The notes below the pieces were generated by a model. The model saw only the letters and a program-made list of their open reading frames with translations, searched no databases and was not told where the DNA came from. Shown piece after piece: positions 1 to 11,398 of a stretch of 64,000 nucleotides of DNA. How positions within the stretch are numbered: the stretch's first letter is position 1; the number at the start of each line of letters is the position of its first letter. The position numbers and the translations under genes are program-made. Origin of the DNA: Chondrus crispus (Eukaryota > Rhodophyta > Florideophyceae > Gigartinales > Gigartinaceae); NCBI RefSeq assembly GCF_000350225.1, contig NW_005178942.1, positions 123,175-187,174 on the forward strand, given 5' to 3'.

Positions 1-209
1 AACGCCGCCTCCCCCACGAAGTCAACAATGAGAAGGTAAGTGTAAGGCGGCGGTGGCCGGGCGGCCGAATGCGAAAGCTCGTGAGGATGATGAGGAGGCG
101 GCAGGTGTGAGAGACGATGCCAGGCGGCATAGTGGCTTTATAGTGGAGTCCCCTGCCACTCACCTGTAGTCACAAGAGCGCCTTCTGTAGGGAATTGGAC
201 CCGTTCCAT
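1..209. other. Window edge, no gene seen
   Basis: This is GC-rich sequence downstream of the Harbinger transposase stop codon. I see no supported gene, and no terminal inverted repeat for the neighbouring transposon could be fixed here. Confidence 0.4.
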
Positions 210-1397
210 TTACAAACCAATATCCTGAGACAGAAAATAGTTTGCCTCGACGCTGAGATGGGGCATGAACGTGGAGAGAATCTGATTGATCCCCACCAGC
301 CGAGTACGTAGATTAAAAATCAGGACAGCTGGTAGTAAAATTACCTTACGCTCACCATTCTCTTCATAAATTAACCTGTCCTTCAGTCGTGGGAAAGTAC
401 CTTGAGGAGCGCGCATGCCCCACTCGGACGCCTGGCGGAGGGAAGTGGCTTGTTTGAGCTGTGTGTAAATGCACGGGTCACCTGAGCTGCTGAAGTAGGC
501 GTCTTGAGAGGACTTGATGAGAAAAGGATATTGTCCTTTTGAAAATGCAGAATCCACAACACAGCGACCACCACACTGATTATAGGCGGTCTCCAATTTG
601 GGATAAATCCCGCCCCAATCCGCAATGACAGAGTCATGCATAGATCCGGGGGCGTTCAGAGCACATGCGATTATGACACCGCTAGGGGCGAAAACAAAAA
701 CATTGCCCACGTAGTGATCATGGGTCCAGCCGTTGTAAAACATATTTTGTATGACAAAGTCTCCGGATTGTTCGAGGGTGAGCTTTAAGCCATCAGCAAC
801 GCAGAAAACGTCACGTAACATGGAATATCTAGAACCAATTGTTTCCTGAAATGATGCTATATCGTCTAAACATGGCATTTTGATCGCAGCTCTATCATCA
901 TTAGCCAAAATCTTGAGAAGGATACGACGCCCAAATCGTAGAAAAAGCGACGCCACAGACGCTGTGATTCCATAGAGCAGGCAAAGGACCATCTCAGAAC
1001 CTCTTGTTCGGTTCCAACTCAGCACTAATGCCAAACACTGTGTGGGAGTCATACTGCGCGGTCGCCCCACCCTGTTTTCGCGTTGTGAAAGGCCCCTAAT
1101 GTGGCCCAGGCGGCCGTAAGGGGAATAGGCATTGTAGAAATTAGTGAATGAGGGGAGGAGATAGTGAAACGCGTGAAAATCAAGCCCTGTGAGGGTGATG
1201 AGGGCCTGATCATTGGCAGAACCGAACAGAAATGCAAAGGCGGACATATGGGGCGCTTGAAGTGAGGGACGAGGTATACGGCGATCCCGGCGGCGTTTGC
1301 CGTCGGAGGCCATTTTTGCGCGAAACGTGAGGGAGCGCTTACGGTTACTTCTTTTTCGGAGCAGCAGCAGCAGCAGTAGCGCAGATGAGGGAGGCAT
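210..1397 (-). CDS. PIF/Harbinger-type transposase (DDE_Tnp_4-like)
   Basis: Uninterrupted 395-codon frame. The N-terminus has a poly-Leu run encoded by a CAG/GCA microsatellite, then a basic stretch; a second ATG at 1313 (MASDGKRRR) may be the real start. The catalytic triad of the Harbinger/PIF family is visible: first Asp in VADGLKL, second Asp in CVVDSAF, and Glu in the typical R-ASEWGMRA-QG-FPRL block. The family cuts and pastes DNA in the nucleus and usually works with a separate Myb-like protein, which I do not find nearby. No frameshift or stop is seen, so the protein may be functional. Terminal repeats could not be located by eye. Confidence 0.8.
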   Translation of the reverse strand: MPPSSALLLLLLLRKRSNRKRSLTFRAKMASDGKRRRDRRIPRPSLQAPHMSAFAFLFGSANDQALITLTGLDFHAFHYLLPSFTNFYNAYSPYGRLGHIRGLSQRENRVGRPRSMTPTQCLALVLSWNRTRGSEMVLCLLYGITASVASLFLRFGRRILLKILANDDRAAIKMPCLDDIASFQETIGSRYSMLRDVFCVADGLKLTLEQSGDFVIQNMFYNGWTHDHYVGNVFVFAPSGVIIACALNAPGSMHDSVIADWGGIYPKLETAYNQCGGRCVVDSAFSKGQYPFLIKSSQDAYFSSSGDPCIYTQLKQATSLRQASEWGMRAPQGTFPRLKDRLIYEENGERKVILLPAVLIFNLRTRLVGINQILSTFMPHLSVEANYFLSQDIGL

Positions 1398-2679
1398 CCC
1401 TGCTCAGGCATATCCCGGTCGGTTTCGCGACCCGTTCGCACAGCCCTTTGATGCCATTGACTACGAGCAAAATTACTGCTCGTGAGTCCGGGGAGCAATT
1501 TGCGCACACGAGTTTCAGGAGTAAAACGGGTGCACATTTCCAGATTTTGAGAAATGTGTCAAAAAATGTGTACTGCACAAAAATAGTTTCAGGAAGCGCC
1601 CAATATCGACCACAGTATTCTTGAGAATCTCGTTGGATCGACGCAGAGCCGTTGCATTGCTGTATGCGGAAGAATGTCGGCCGCACGTCTCATTGAGATC
1701 GAAATAAAGAAGGGTTTTGATTGCACTTTTTGTTTGTCCTTATAATTACAGTGCGGTTGTATTTAGTTTTTTAAAGATAAGTCACTGTACAAGTACGAAA
1801 CTATAAAAACGATTACAGTTTCTGTACACTATTTCTCTTCCCTTTCGTTTGAGCTGCTTTTCATGATCATATCTTTCGTATTTTTGTGTAAGGTCAAGGT
1901 TTCAATGGTGTTCTTGTACTTTCAGTGTGCACTGTAATGTGGTGAATATTTAGACTGTTGTGCATGTGTAAGCGGTGTGGCGTTTTAATGCAGAGTTGCA
2001 CTTTGGGTGAATACAATGTTTATGGCCTATGTGTATTGAGCCGGAAGGGTCACCAGCATAGATTAGGGTGGGCGTATGAGAGAACACACACATATAGAGA
2101 GGAAGCAGACAGCGGGAGAGGAGTGCGACATTGAATCGGAAATAGGAAGGATCATGGGCAAATGCAGAAGCCAAGGATCGCGGAGGAGATAGTGCACGGA
2201 AGAGATGTGCAATGAGGCGCATGACGATGCGCCGAACGGAAAGAAACGAGAGCGAGCCTAGGTATTTATACAGCTTAGACGAGAGCTAGTCAGAGAAAAG
2301 AAAAGGAGGACACGCACGGGAGGACGAGCACCCGAGCCAGCTGATGCTGAATACCTTTGCCGATACGGAACACGTTTCGCCGAACCATCTACCCGTGCAT
2401 GCCCCCCTTTCTCGAACAGAGCACCCTTCACTTGAACAAAAATAGTATGCCTAATTTTATTCCGATTCTGCTTTTACCAATAAACATGACAACTTTTGAG
2501 TGAAAACCGTCGACTGACGGTGTCGTAAATCAACCACAAATGCATTTCCCGCCATTTCAACAGCAGAATCCGATTTGGCGCCCTTATTGCCCCCTTGATG
2601 CAAACTTTGGTGCATAATTTTGTGCAAATTAAAACCATGGAGCTCGATCCGTCTCCCTTCACACCCACCCCAACACACA
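1398..2679. other. AT-rich spacer between two transposase genes
   Basis: About 1.3 kb with no supported gene. It probably holds the ends of the two flanking transposons, but I could not identify matching inverted repeats. Confidence 0.4.
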
Positions 2680-4377
2680 ATGACCAAAAAGACAAGCCGC
2701 GAAAAAAAAGAAAAGGTCTACTTCAACCAAGCCATTGTTGCGATTGAAAGGCATGGTGCAACTCGGCGCAGGGCTGCTCAACTGGCACGACTCCCTTTGG
2801 CAACGTTTCAATATCGATTCTCGCGCCGAAATGTGTTGACAAAATCACGTACATATCTATCGTTATGTGAAGAGCAGCTCATTGTTAACCTCGTCCTTTC
2901 ATACTCCCAGAGCACCTTCCCTCTCAAGCGGTCAGATGTAGGCGACGCTGTACAACTGATGGTGCACTCGTTCCCCGAGGAGCGCCGAAAAGCCATTCCC
3001 TTTATTGATGGGCGTCCGGGACGCAAGTTTTTGTCACTCCTCTCAAAACGGCACAGTGCCAAAATTAAGTTTGGAAGGGCCTGTAAGGAGGAAGAAGCTC
3101 GCTGGCAGGCAACCAATGCCGATAATCTGACGGCCCACATCGCGGAATTAGAGCGGCTTGTTCATGTGCATAATTTAGATGCCTCTCGTATTGCTAATCT
3201 AGACGAAAGCGGCTCTACACCGAGCAACGATTGCGTACAGTCGAACAGGACAAGGTCGTATAGTGCTCGAGGGCACAAGTCCCTTCAAAGATCACCTGAA
3301 TTCAAGAATGTTAAACGCGTAACGATCATGCCCGTTATTTTCGCCAATGGAGACGTTGGACGCCCTTTGTTTGTTGTGGAGGGAAAATCTTTAAAGTATC
3401 GAACGGTCGAGCATCATGGATCATCTGTAATGGAAACCGTTGCCGATTGCCTACCGCGGGGGAGTTTGATAACAATTCGAGAAGATGTCGCCGGCGTGGA
3501 CAGCAAAAACTTTCTGCGATGGGCACAGTATTTTGCTGAGGATGTTAGGGACCTGACGGCCAATGGACGAAAAGTTCTTTTATGTATGGATGGATACAGG
3601 AGCCATATGGGGTACAAGGTGCTGCACACACTGAAACAGGCTGGCGTAGTCGTGTATGCATTACCTTCTCATACAAGCGGCACAACCCAACCCCTAGACG
3701 TGGGGGTTTTCGGTCCCTTTAAGGAGCACATACAGAGTTATGTGGAACAGCTTTCGTCCTCTACTAAATCGAAAAGCTACGATCTGTTTGATTATTTAAA
3801 AATAATGAGGGAGGCATACGGGAAGGCGTTTACGAGAGCTAATGTGAAATCGGCATTTAACAAAGCTGGCATTTGGCCTGTGAATGCTCATGCTCTCATG
3901 GGTGTCCCTCGTCCGCATTCGTCAGGCAATAGCTCGTCCTTGGTGACGGTTGAAAAAATGGCGGAAATGCTAGAAGTCAAACGAGCTGCGTACAGGGATA
4001 GTTTAGGGGTTCAGCCGCGCGTTCTTCGCTGTGGTTACGTGGACACATCAGCTGGGATTACATTGACTACGGACGCCGCAATGGAGCTGGCGAGGGAGAA
4101 AGTGGCAAAAGTGAGTGTGAAGCTGGCAGCCAAACAAGAAAAGGAAGCAGATGTGGCGCAGCGACTCACCGAAGCTGTGGAAAGGACGAGGATTGAGCGT
4201 TTCAGAGGGCGACAGAAGGCGCTGGCATTCCGTGTGCACCATTATCAGGTTGCAAACATTGAACCAAGGTCTTTGTCGGTCCGTCGCCAGATTCCGAAGA
4301 AGAGAACTTGCTCCCGGCGTGCTGCAGTCCTGAAGTGGGCAGCACAGGTCGTTGCTCGGTCACCGAGGAGGAATTAG
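2680..4377 (+). CDS. pogo/Tigger-type transposase (psq HTH plus DDE_1)
   Basis: A 565-aa frame from the ATG at 2680; the same frame is open 60 nt further upstream but only from a TTG. The N-terminus is a basic psq-type helix-turn-helix region (MTKKTSREKK, then AIERHGATRRRAAQLARLP). The DDE_1 core follows, with first Asp in ANLDESGSTPSND, second in LLCMDGYRSHMGYKVL, and third in TTQPLDVGVFGPFKEHI (a DDxD-like pogo pattern). The C-terminus is charged and basic, ending KKRTCSRRAAVLKWA. No frameshift is seen. Pogo elements duplicate TA on insertion, but I could not fix its ends. It lies just outside the left terminus of the 20-kb element. Confidence 0.82.
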   Translation: MTKKTSREKKEKVYFNQAIVAIERHGATRRRAAQLARLPLATFQYRFSRRNVLTKSRTYLSLCEEQLIVNLVLSYSQSTFPLKRSDVGDAVQLMVHSFPEERRKAIPFIDGRPGRKFLSLLSKRHSAKIKFGRACKEEEARWQATNADNLTAHIAELERLVHVHNLDASRIANLDESGSTPSNDCVQSNRTRSYSARGHKSLQRSPEFKNVKRVTIMPVIFANGDVGRPLFVVEGKSLKYRTVEHHGSSVMETVADCLPRGSLITIREDVAGVDSKNFLRWAQYFAEDVRDLTANGRKVLLCMDGYRSHMGYKVLHTLKQAGVVVYALPSHTSGTTQPLDVGVFGPFKEHIQSYVEQLSSSTKSKSYDLFDYLKIMREAYGKAFTRANVKSAFNKAGIWPVNAHALMGVPRPHSSGNSSSLVTVEKMAEMLEVKRAAYRDSLGVQPRVLRCGYVDTSAGITLTTDAAMELAREKVAKVSVKLAAKQEKEADVAQRLTEAVERTRIERFRGRQKALAFRVHHYQVANIEPRSLSVRRQIPKKRTCSRRAAVLKWAAQVVARSPRRN

Positions 4378-4548
4378 ATATAAAATTTGCAAGGTAAATT
4401 GGCATCAACCAGTGAAATGTCTGTGCAAGAACTGGGTGATTTTTCCGAGGTGGTCACCGCTCCGATTGCTTAACCAAAGCATGCCGTTAATGCCGATGTA
4501 TGAGCCTTCTGGCTCCTTCGAACAGAATAGTAGATACGTGGACACCGT

Positions 4549-4564
4549 CACAGGAAGGTCAAAT
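4549..4564 (+). repeat. Left terminal inverted repeat of the 20-kb element
   Basis: CACAGGAAGGTCAAAT, preceded by GT. Just inside lies a small hairpin (TGCTGG / CCAGCA) near 4617-4635. It matches the right terminus exactly over 16 bp, then the two diverge. Confidence 0.55.
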
Positions 4565-5031
4565 TTATGATAAATTTAATAAAAGCAATGATGTGGTTAT
4601 TTTTGGGGCCAAAAAATGCTGGATTTTTGCCAGCAATGAACGGTGGTCCGTGCTTCATTGGTTCGCGAGCAGCAATCTTTTGCCAAATTTTAAACCGTTC
4701 TCATTCAGCACGGGGTTGAGGGGCGTGTCTGGTTCCGGGCAGTGACTGAACCAGAATGTTTTGCTGGAGTGCCAGAGTTGTAGCGGAAATGTTTTTTTGA
4801 TACGTCGATGTAGCAAAGTGATGTGCTATTTCGCTGCCTAAAAACGCAGCCCTTGGCCATGATATCTTTAACCTTCACGTGATCAAACCAGAATAAGCTC
4901 ATGCTTTCCTGCGCTAGTACCAGACGCGTGCTTGGACCCTTTCACGTCTTCCCAATCCATCGAATCCTTTCTCCCCCTCCGTTTCCCTTTCCTTCCCGAC
5001 TTTGCTCATCCTGTGTTCCTACTGAGGCGCC

Positions 5032-7281
5032 ATGACCCCGCGAAGAAGGTCTGGGAAGAAACCCGCTGCGTCAGGCAATCAGAGAGGCCGCTCATTTGGA
5101 AAGTCTAACAGCCGAGCGCCTGGAGCCCAGGTTCCCGCGGAACGCCGGTCATCCCCTCGTGTTGCGGCCAGAGCTACTCCCGCGGCAGCTAGACAGGAAA
5201 CCCGTGGGGTTTCAAGTAATACGTTCAGGACGCCCCGAGGCAGTCCGCCATCTGACACGTGCTCGCTTCCCGTTCGAAGTCAAGGAAGCGGCCCGTCCGA
5301 TGCAGCACATTCGCGTTCGGGCAAGCGCAAGCGCTGCATCGGCTTGTCTCCGAGTGAAGACTTTTCCCTTTTGTTCGGGGATGGAGATCAAGGCGAGGAA
5401 GAGGAACACCCAGAACGCAAACGGGCGAAGCGTCGGTTGTTCGAGCTCCATGGACGCGAGCCAGAGGAGGACGTCGACGACATTGTGCAGGCTAGTGCAG
5501 CAGAGATGTACGAAGTTGCCCAAACTCCAGTTGTGAAAGACGTCATCGTTCCCACGCGTCGTGAGTCCGTGGCAGGTTCCTTGCCGAGTCAGCCACGGGG
5601 CCCCAATTTCTCTCGAGAATTTGAGGAAGACTCTAACCACGGAGTACTTCGAGTCATGCGGGAACTGCATGCTCGTTTGGAGAAGCAGCTTGCCATTGAA
5701 AAGAGGGAAATTCTTGGTGCAATCAAGGCTGTATCTTCTCGTGTCTCCACTTTAGAGAGGACGTTATCACGCTGCCAGGACGCCGTCAACATTGTTCTTC
5801 TGAATTCCGCACTGCCGCAGACGGGAAAAGCAGCCGAGAAGGCCTCTTTGATCGACCTCCTCAGGCCTATGGAGGACATATTTGGAGGGAAATTCATGTG
5901 CATTATCTTTACAAGAGCGCTGATAAATTGCACCATGAGAGTTCTTCCTCAGAGAAAGGAAGCGAAGGAATCTTTTGAAGGTGGGAGTCGTGACTCACAA
6001 TCTGAGAAACTTCGCTTGGACGTCAATAGTTCCAAAGTGTTGGGGTTCGGGCTTTTACTTGTCGAGGTCCTTTTGTGGAAAAGGGACCCAAGCGAGGAGA
6101 AAGCCGAGGAGCTGCTGGGTACGAAGCAAGCCCGTCAGTATGTGGTCCTGCGAAAGGCTTGGGGAAAGAGTTTGATTGCAAATGCAATGAACAACCCGAG
6201 TATTGGGACGAAGTCACTCAAAATGGTACATCCGAACATCCGCGGGAAGCTGAAGACCGCTGAGAAACCTTTTTGGCTGAGGCCGGGCTACATAAGAATG
6301 ATCACAGTCGAGTCTTTCTTCAACGAAGAATTTGCTTCAACGGGCATCAAGAAGGCCCGGCGTGTGGCTCGGTGTCGAAGCGATAAGATGGTGGAAGATG
6401 AGCCAGTTGGATTCATCAAGGACGAAGACATTAGGGTTGAGATCGTTCGCCGCGTTTTCAAGATGGGTAATCAGTTTCTGAACAAGTCCAGGGAGCTTGG
6501 GCGGAAATCCTTCTTTCAAAACTTCTCATATGTTTTCCAAAGTGAAGTGGGAGTCTCATTCCAGTATGAGAATCCACCTCGCCCGCACATGAACCTCCAA
6601 GATATCCCAGACCGAACCTGTCGTACTGCTATGAAGTCGGTCGCTGAGGTGAACCCCATGAATGGGATAGCGTGGAAGAAGCTGCTTTCTGAAAGTGAAC
6701 CCTTCGTATTCATCGCTACGTATGATGTTGAGACGAAAGACAAGGATGGAAGGAAGGAGATTCGAGAAATTGTTATCCGACTCAATGCCATGCACGTCGC
6801 CTTGAAGTTCTTGGTTGCTTTTACCAGGTGCGGCAGTGATGAAGACCTGCATTCAATATCCAAGGAATCCTTTCGTGTGATTTACATGACTGCTGTCCTG
6901 TTCCGGGAGGTCATGCTGATGAAGGTGATTGAGTCGAGGGGTGCATTTTCTGGAAACGAGCAGATGTTGCATGAAGCGGATAGCCAGGATCAGCATATTG
7001 ATTCACGGCGGTCGCGACTGAGATCACTCTATTCAGAACTTTTGACGGAAGGACAGGTAGAAAGCCGGGGTGAGCTTCCACAGCAACTCTCCAGTGTTTT
7101 GAAGGAGAACCTGGTGATGTCCGTGGATATGTACAACTCCGTACACGATCCCCCGGTCTGATCAGGTTCACATCACAAGTATAATGATGATCTGAGCGTG
7201 GTGGACGGTGAGGATGAAATCCAGACGAATCAAGTCGAAAACGATGACGATGTATTCATAGTCCAAGACTTCGATTTATAG
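5032..7281 (+). CDS. Unknown nuclear-type protein of the 20-kb element, with an in-frame TGA at 7159-7161
   Basis: I do not recognise a family. From the ATG at 5032 the frame runs 709 codons to TGA at 7159-7161, then stays open another 39 codons to TAG at 7279-7281. That tail is acidic and ends VFIVQDFDL, like a SUMO-interaction motif, so it looks like real coding sequence and I extend the feature over it. The first 170 residues are Arg/Ser/Pro-rich and disordered, with nuclear-localisation-like clusters (GKRKRC, ERKRAKRR). A short coiled-coil-like stretch follows around residues 200-250, then a globular, mixed-charge region. No membrane segment is seen. The TGA may be a CGA-to-TGA change. 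Confidence 0.55.
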
Positions 7282-7374
7282 GGGGTCGTATTTCATGGGA
7301 TTGTGATACTTCTTAGTTCATCGAAGTGATAAATGAGTAAAGCGGGAGACTACTGTAGCATGAATGAATTGAGT

Positions 7375-8868
7375 TTACTTAAAGAAGTCCAGAACTTTGG
7401 CAACATTGATGAATTGCTTCACATGCGCAGAGCCTTTGATAGAGAGGAAAGGGATGTGCACTTGAAGTACTCCTAGTACGTCGCTGCGATTTACATCAGC
7501 AAATATAGATTGACAAGGACTGGATTGAAGATTCCATCGCAGGTAGAACGACTGCTTCCGGTCGGATGGTCCGCTGACCACGTTTTCAGCACCCATTACC
7601 TTGGAAATGCGTTCTTGGAAGTGGAGCTCAGATAGTCTTATGGCTTCCAGTGGATGGGAGTAGGTCTTCTCTATGGAATCCCAAGTGCAATCCCGACGAA
7701 ATACAACGTGCCGTTGTTCATCCTCGTCATCCCTTATAACAGCAAGAGAATCTCCAATTGTCATATAGCACGGGTCAGAAAGAGATTCGGTGTTAGGACC
7801 GGCCATACAGCCTATCACTCTGGCAGATACATAATTGTCGGTACCTTTTTCCAGCCTTTTTGCGATGATCACGTCTCTGACAACTTGCGGTGATGCTGGT
7901 CGGAGTGCTTCTGACAAGTCTAGGAAGCTCCTAAAGTATATACTCGTCTCCTTCACAACTGATTTCCGGCACATATAATCTTCCGGAAGAATAGAAACCT
8001 TTGTTCGTAGCTGAGCTTTGACTCTTTCGGATACGGAATCAAACTGGAGCAATGTGCAGTCTGCTCGCGCCTTAAATGAGTCCTGCACAAACCATTTCGT
8101 CCCACGAGTCATTTCACCCGGGGTAGGACGTGTCGGCGTCTTGAGTAACCAATGCTCTAGACGCAACGAAATAAACTTAAGAGGAATATTGGAGCCCCCA
8201 GCAGAAGTGAGGAGCGGGTTCTGAGTCAATAGCGCAGTCGTAATAGAGGATTGCTGTCCTTTCACTACCTCAAGGTACTGAAGGCGTCTGGAAAGGGCAT
8301 TTAGCTCGCGTGTATCTTTGATTGTCTTCTGGTCAAGTGACACATTCGTCGTATGGTTGAGCTTCCTGCATTTTTCTACCATGGAACTACCTGGAGGATA
8401 GTCGTTATCATCTACATCCATCGCTCCGCCTGCCATGCCTGAGCTTGCGGTGATATCCAATCGCACGGATGTATCTTTGAGTCTCCAGCTAAACTTTTGT
8501 CCATCTTGTACAAACTCGTTACCCTCCTTGAAAGTCACCTTGCTTTTACATGCCCTGAATCCAAACGCAGCCTTGTATTGAATAGTCCCCTTGAGCACCT
8601 CTCCTCGATCGTCATGAAGGTAGTTGAGACTAATGGCTGTTGCTGGGAACCATGCCTTACTTTCTTCTTCATTCTCCAAGGTATAGTAGACCTCTATATC
8701 ACTCCCGAATTGGAGGCCATTGAAAAGATCTGATACCATTATCAACTGGTGGATGGTATCGTCCTCTGTTAATTTCCCTTGGAAAGTGATACTTGAGAAA
8801 TTTGTTTGAAAGATATACCGAAGACTAAAGAGTTGGGGTAACCATTCGAACGTAGTCAGTATATTCAT
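7375..8868 (-). CDS. Unknown protein of the 20-kb element (497 aa)
   Basis: Intact frame from ATG (8868) to TAA (7375). No family recognised. The first ~150 residues look like a beta-rich domain with many alternating hydrophobic residues; a Gly/Ser/Asp linker (GMAGGAMDVDDNDY) follows at about 140-160, then a mainly helical C-terminal half. No signal peptide or membrane segment is visible. It converges on the gene ending at 7281, leaving only ~90 bp. It could be a transposon accessory protein, but nothing in the sequence proves that. Confidence 0.55.
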   Translation of the reverse strand: MNILTTFEWLPQLFSLRYIFQTNFSSITFQGKLTEDDTIHQLIMVSDLFNGLQFGSDIEVYYTLENEEESKAWFPATAISLNYLHDDRGEVLKGTIQYKAAFGFRACKSKVTFKEGNEFVQDGQKFSWRLKDTSVRLDITASSGMAGGAMDVDDNDYPPGSSMVEKCRKLNHTTNVSLDQKTIKDTRELNALSRRLQYLEVVKGQQSSITTALLTQNPLLTSAGGSNIPLKFISLRLEHWLLKTPTRPTPGEMTRGTKWFVQDSFKARADCTLLQFDSVSERVKAQLRTKVSILPEDYMCRKSVVKETSIYFRSFLDLSEALRPASPQVVRDVIIAKRLEKGTDNYVSARVIGCMAGPNTESLSDPCYMTIGDSLAVIRDDEDEQRHVVFRRDCTWDSIEKTYSHPLEAIRLSELHFQERISKVMGAENVVSGPSDRKQSFYLRWNLQSSPCQSIFADVNRSDVLGVLQVHIPFLSIKGSAHVKQFINVAKVLDFFK

Positions 8869-9904
8869 ATATATATCATTAATGTGAAATCACCATTTTC
8901 GTAACGGTCACATTTATGGATCACAGCTCTGCTCAGAGTCTAAGTCCCATGGGACTTGCACGTGCACTTTTCCAGTAGGGCATGGGCTACAAATCTACCT
9001 ACATCTTCCAGTCCAGAATGCTTTGCCAGTCAGTCTTGTGTCATTGAATAACTGTCCTTTTAATCATAGTTGCCACAGTCCGGAATGCTTTGACAGTAAC
9101 TCAGGTGTCATTGAATGACTGTTCTTTTAATCACAGTGGCCACAGTCCGGAAGGCTTTGACTGTACCTCATGTCTCATTGAATGGCTGTTCTTTCAATCA
9201 TATTTGCCACACTGGTAAGTGCAACAGGCCTATGGTAAAATGACTCCCAACGCTCCCCCCCTTTATAAATGAAATAGGAGAAAACGCGTGGGTCCCAGGA
9301 CGGAGACCCCAACATGAACAATCTAATTGGACCCGTATCCGCGTTTCGCATTGCAATCCCACCAATTGATCTTAAGCTACTTAGTGTTACCGTTACTTTA
9401 AGCTTTTCACTGATGTAGAAAGGAGTCACTATCTATCTGAGTAAACGTGGTCGTTTTTGGAGACTCCTTTGTATATCAGTGAGCAGTTCTGGATTGGTGA
9501 CTGAGACGATGTGGATGTATTCAGTCCCCTACCTCTTCTATCTCCCCTGGACAATCTGTAAAGGGAAATAAGCCAGTTGTTCCCTTTCAAGAGGGGTGTG
9601 AAGCTGCTTTATGCTCTATAGACATATTGTTATTGAAAAAGGGAGCAAAACCAGCGCAGAAATCCCTTTAGCGGTTCGAGTGAAGCTTTACTTCGTGGCA
9701 TCTGTGTACGTGTACGCTAGAGTGCAAGGTGGTCTACTACAACATCTCATATTGGAAATGGATTAATCAAGGATACAAGATGATTCACTTGTGCAATGAA
9801 GAAAGAAGTGTCACCACAGAGTGATGATGACACTGTTCTCGCTATTGAAAGTATGAACTACCTAGTACCTATGCTTGGATGTCGTCCTCCTTAGTACCCT
9901 TCAC
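8869..9904. other. Non-coding stretch of the 20-kb element containing a 67-bp tandem repeat
   Basis: No gene seen in about 1 kb between two minus-strand genes. It holds three tandem 67-bp units (separate entry) and otherwise unremarkable sequence. It probably carries the promoter of the gene at 8868 and the 3' end of the gene at 9905. Confidence 0.5.
9009..9209. repeat. Three tandem 67-bp repeats
   Basis: Units start at 9009, 9076 and 9143. Each reads CAGTCC, then GAA-GCTTTG, then TCATTGAAT, then ACTGT-CTTT, then AATCA, then TGCCACA, with several substitutions between units. They lie 0.14-0.34 kb upstream of the minus-strand gene at 8868, where promoter-proximal repeats would sit. Confidence 0.8.
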
Positions 9905-11398
9905 CTACGAATCACTGTCGCCACTAGAATCACTTGAGTGGTAATCAGAAGAAGAGCTCGAGACCGAATTCTCCTTCGGAGGCTCCGAGTTACCGTGCGG
10001 GCCAGTCTGCGGAGAAATGCTCTCCGCGGAGAGCCCGTCTTGAAAGTGAGGGGTAAAGGACGGATTCCTGTGAACTGAATCCAGCAGCTTCTGTCCTCTA
10101 GGAACGAAGTATAGATGATAGCGAACCACGTGACCATGCTTCTTTGCAGAGCCAAGTCCAATCTGAGACGTCGCACCGGGTGATATGCTATCCTCGTACG
10201 AAGCACCAGCATGTGAGAGATCTCCTCTTCCAATGAAGACAGAGTTCGGTGGAACGTGGACCTTCTTCACCTGCACACCCATGGAAATGTGTCTCTGGGC
10301 TATTGAATCCTTCACTGTGAAGTGATGAGAGAACGGACAAACCCAAAAGGGGAATCCATTTTCACCAGAACAAATAAAGAAGTATCCAGGATTCCTTGCG
10401 TATTCCAGGTTTCTATTCTTAGATTTTCCAACGCCAAAGTCTGTATGGAGGGACTGCCGAGGACAACCTTTCCCCGTCAGCAAGAAGCCACCCCCAGACT
10501 TCGGAACAGCCATCTCCGAAGTGCCCTTTTCAGGGTCCACGAGTCGAAGTGCAGCAGCAATTTGCGCCAGGCGGACGTCCAGCATAGCGCGCTTCCTTGC
10601 CACCCACACTGTATCGGCATTCTGTTCGACCTTGGACGAAACACCTGCTAGCGTGGTGATGTAGCGTCCGATGCCCTTATTTCGGTGTTTTCTATCTGTC
10701 TCGGGATCGACGTTGAAGATGGGGCTCCACACTTTGCGATTTGCTTCATCCTTCATCGCATCCTCGCCAGGGAATATTTCTTCGTAGTATTCTATCATCT
10801 CTTCGATGACGTCCCCTCCACGGAGAGGGGCTTCGAAAGCGAGGTTGAATGGCACACCACTGTCACTTCCGAAACCTTCAAGAATGACGAAGCCCTTCTC
10901 CCGCAGCTCAGTCGCCTTGGCCAGGAAGTATTCATTAGCGACGTTGTCTAATTCCATGGCTGCGGCCCAAAGAGCCTGTTCCTCCTTGTACTTCAGGGCC
11001 ATATTAGGACTCGGACCCGTGGACGGCAGCGCTTTCATGAACACGTTGGACTTCGTCGACCCGAGTTCCTTGTGTCGCATAGCCGCGGCGTGATAGTACA
11101 CGGCATGATGAATTCGCACCAAGTCCATCCTTTCGACCAGGCAATTCGCTCGGTGACTAACCGGTATGCACAAAGAACGAAGCCAAGGAGTTTGATGCGT
11201 TATCGGATTCCCTTTCGGCCACTGACTCGGCGGAAGTAAGGCGTAGTTAACCCAATCCGGGTTCTTCGAAACATTCCATACGGCAGATTCGTGTGCCCCG
11301 ATCGGGAGTAGACCTGGAAGAATGTCATCGAACTCCCCGACGTCATCTTCCCTTGCCACATCACTTTCGACAGCGGGCGGTAAAGCCGGTATCCTCAA
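9905..11398 (-). CDS. 2-oxoglutarate/Fe(II) dioxygenase-like protein, in frame with the upstream ParB-like ORF
   Basis: The frame has no ATG at its beginning. It follows the TAA that ends the ParB-like ORF directly and in the same reading frame. Visible motifs fit a double-stranded beta-helix oxygenase: HTD in SLHTDFG (about residue 317), a distal His in GRGDLSHAGASYE (about 395), and an Arg in VVRYHLYFVP (about 427) that could bind the 2-oxoglutarate carboxylate. Such enzymes hydroxylate substrates using Fe(II) and oxygen, and some act on modified DNA bases or proteins. The substrate here is unknown, and the short motifs do not place it in the TET/JBP branch. The C-terminus is Ser/Asp-rich and ends at TAG. 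Either the downstream half of a fused protein, or translated by readthrough or re-initiation. Confidence 0.6.
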   Translation of the reverse strand: MRIPALPPAVESDVAREDDVGEFDDILPGLLPIGAHESAVWNVSKNPDWVNYALLPPSQWPKGNPITHQTPWLRSLCIPVSHRANCLVERMDLVRIHHAVYYHAAAMRHKELGSTKSNVFMKALPSTGPSPNMALKYKEEQALWAAAMELDNVANEYFLAKATELREKGFVILEGFGSDSGVPFNLAFEAPLRGGDVIEEMIEYYEEIFPGEDAMKDEANRKVWSPIFNVDPETDRKHRNKGIGRYITTLAGVSSKVEQNADTVWVARKRAMLDVRLAQIAAALRLVDPEKGTSEMAVPKSGGGFLLTGKGCPRQSLHTDFGVGKSKNRNLEYARNPGYFFICSGENGFPFWVCPFSHHFTVKDSIAQRHISMGVQVKKVHVPPNSVFIGRGDLSHAGASYEDSISPGATSQIGLGSAKKHGHVVRYHLYFVPRGQKLLDSVHRNPSFTPHFQDGLSAESISPQTGPHGNSEPPKENSVSSSSSDYHSSDSSGDSDS

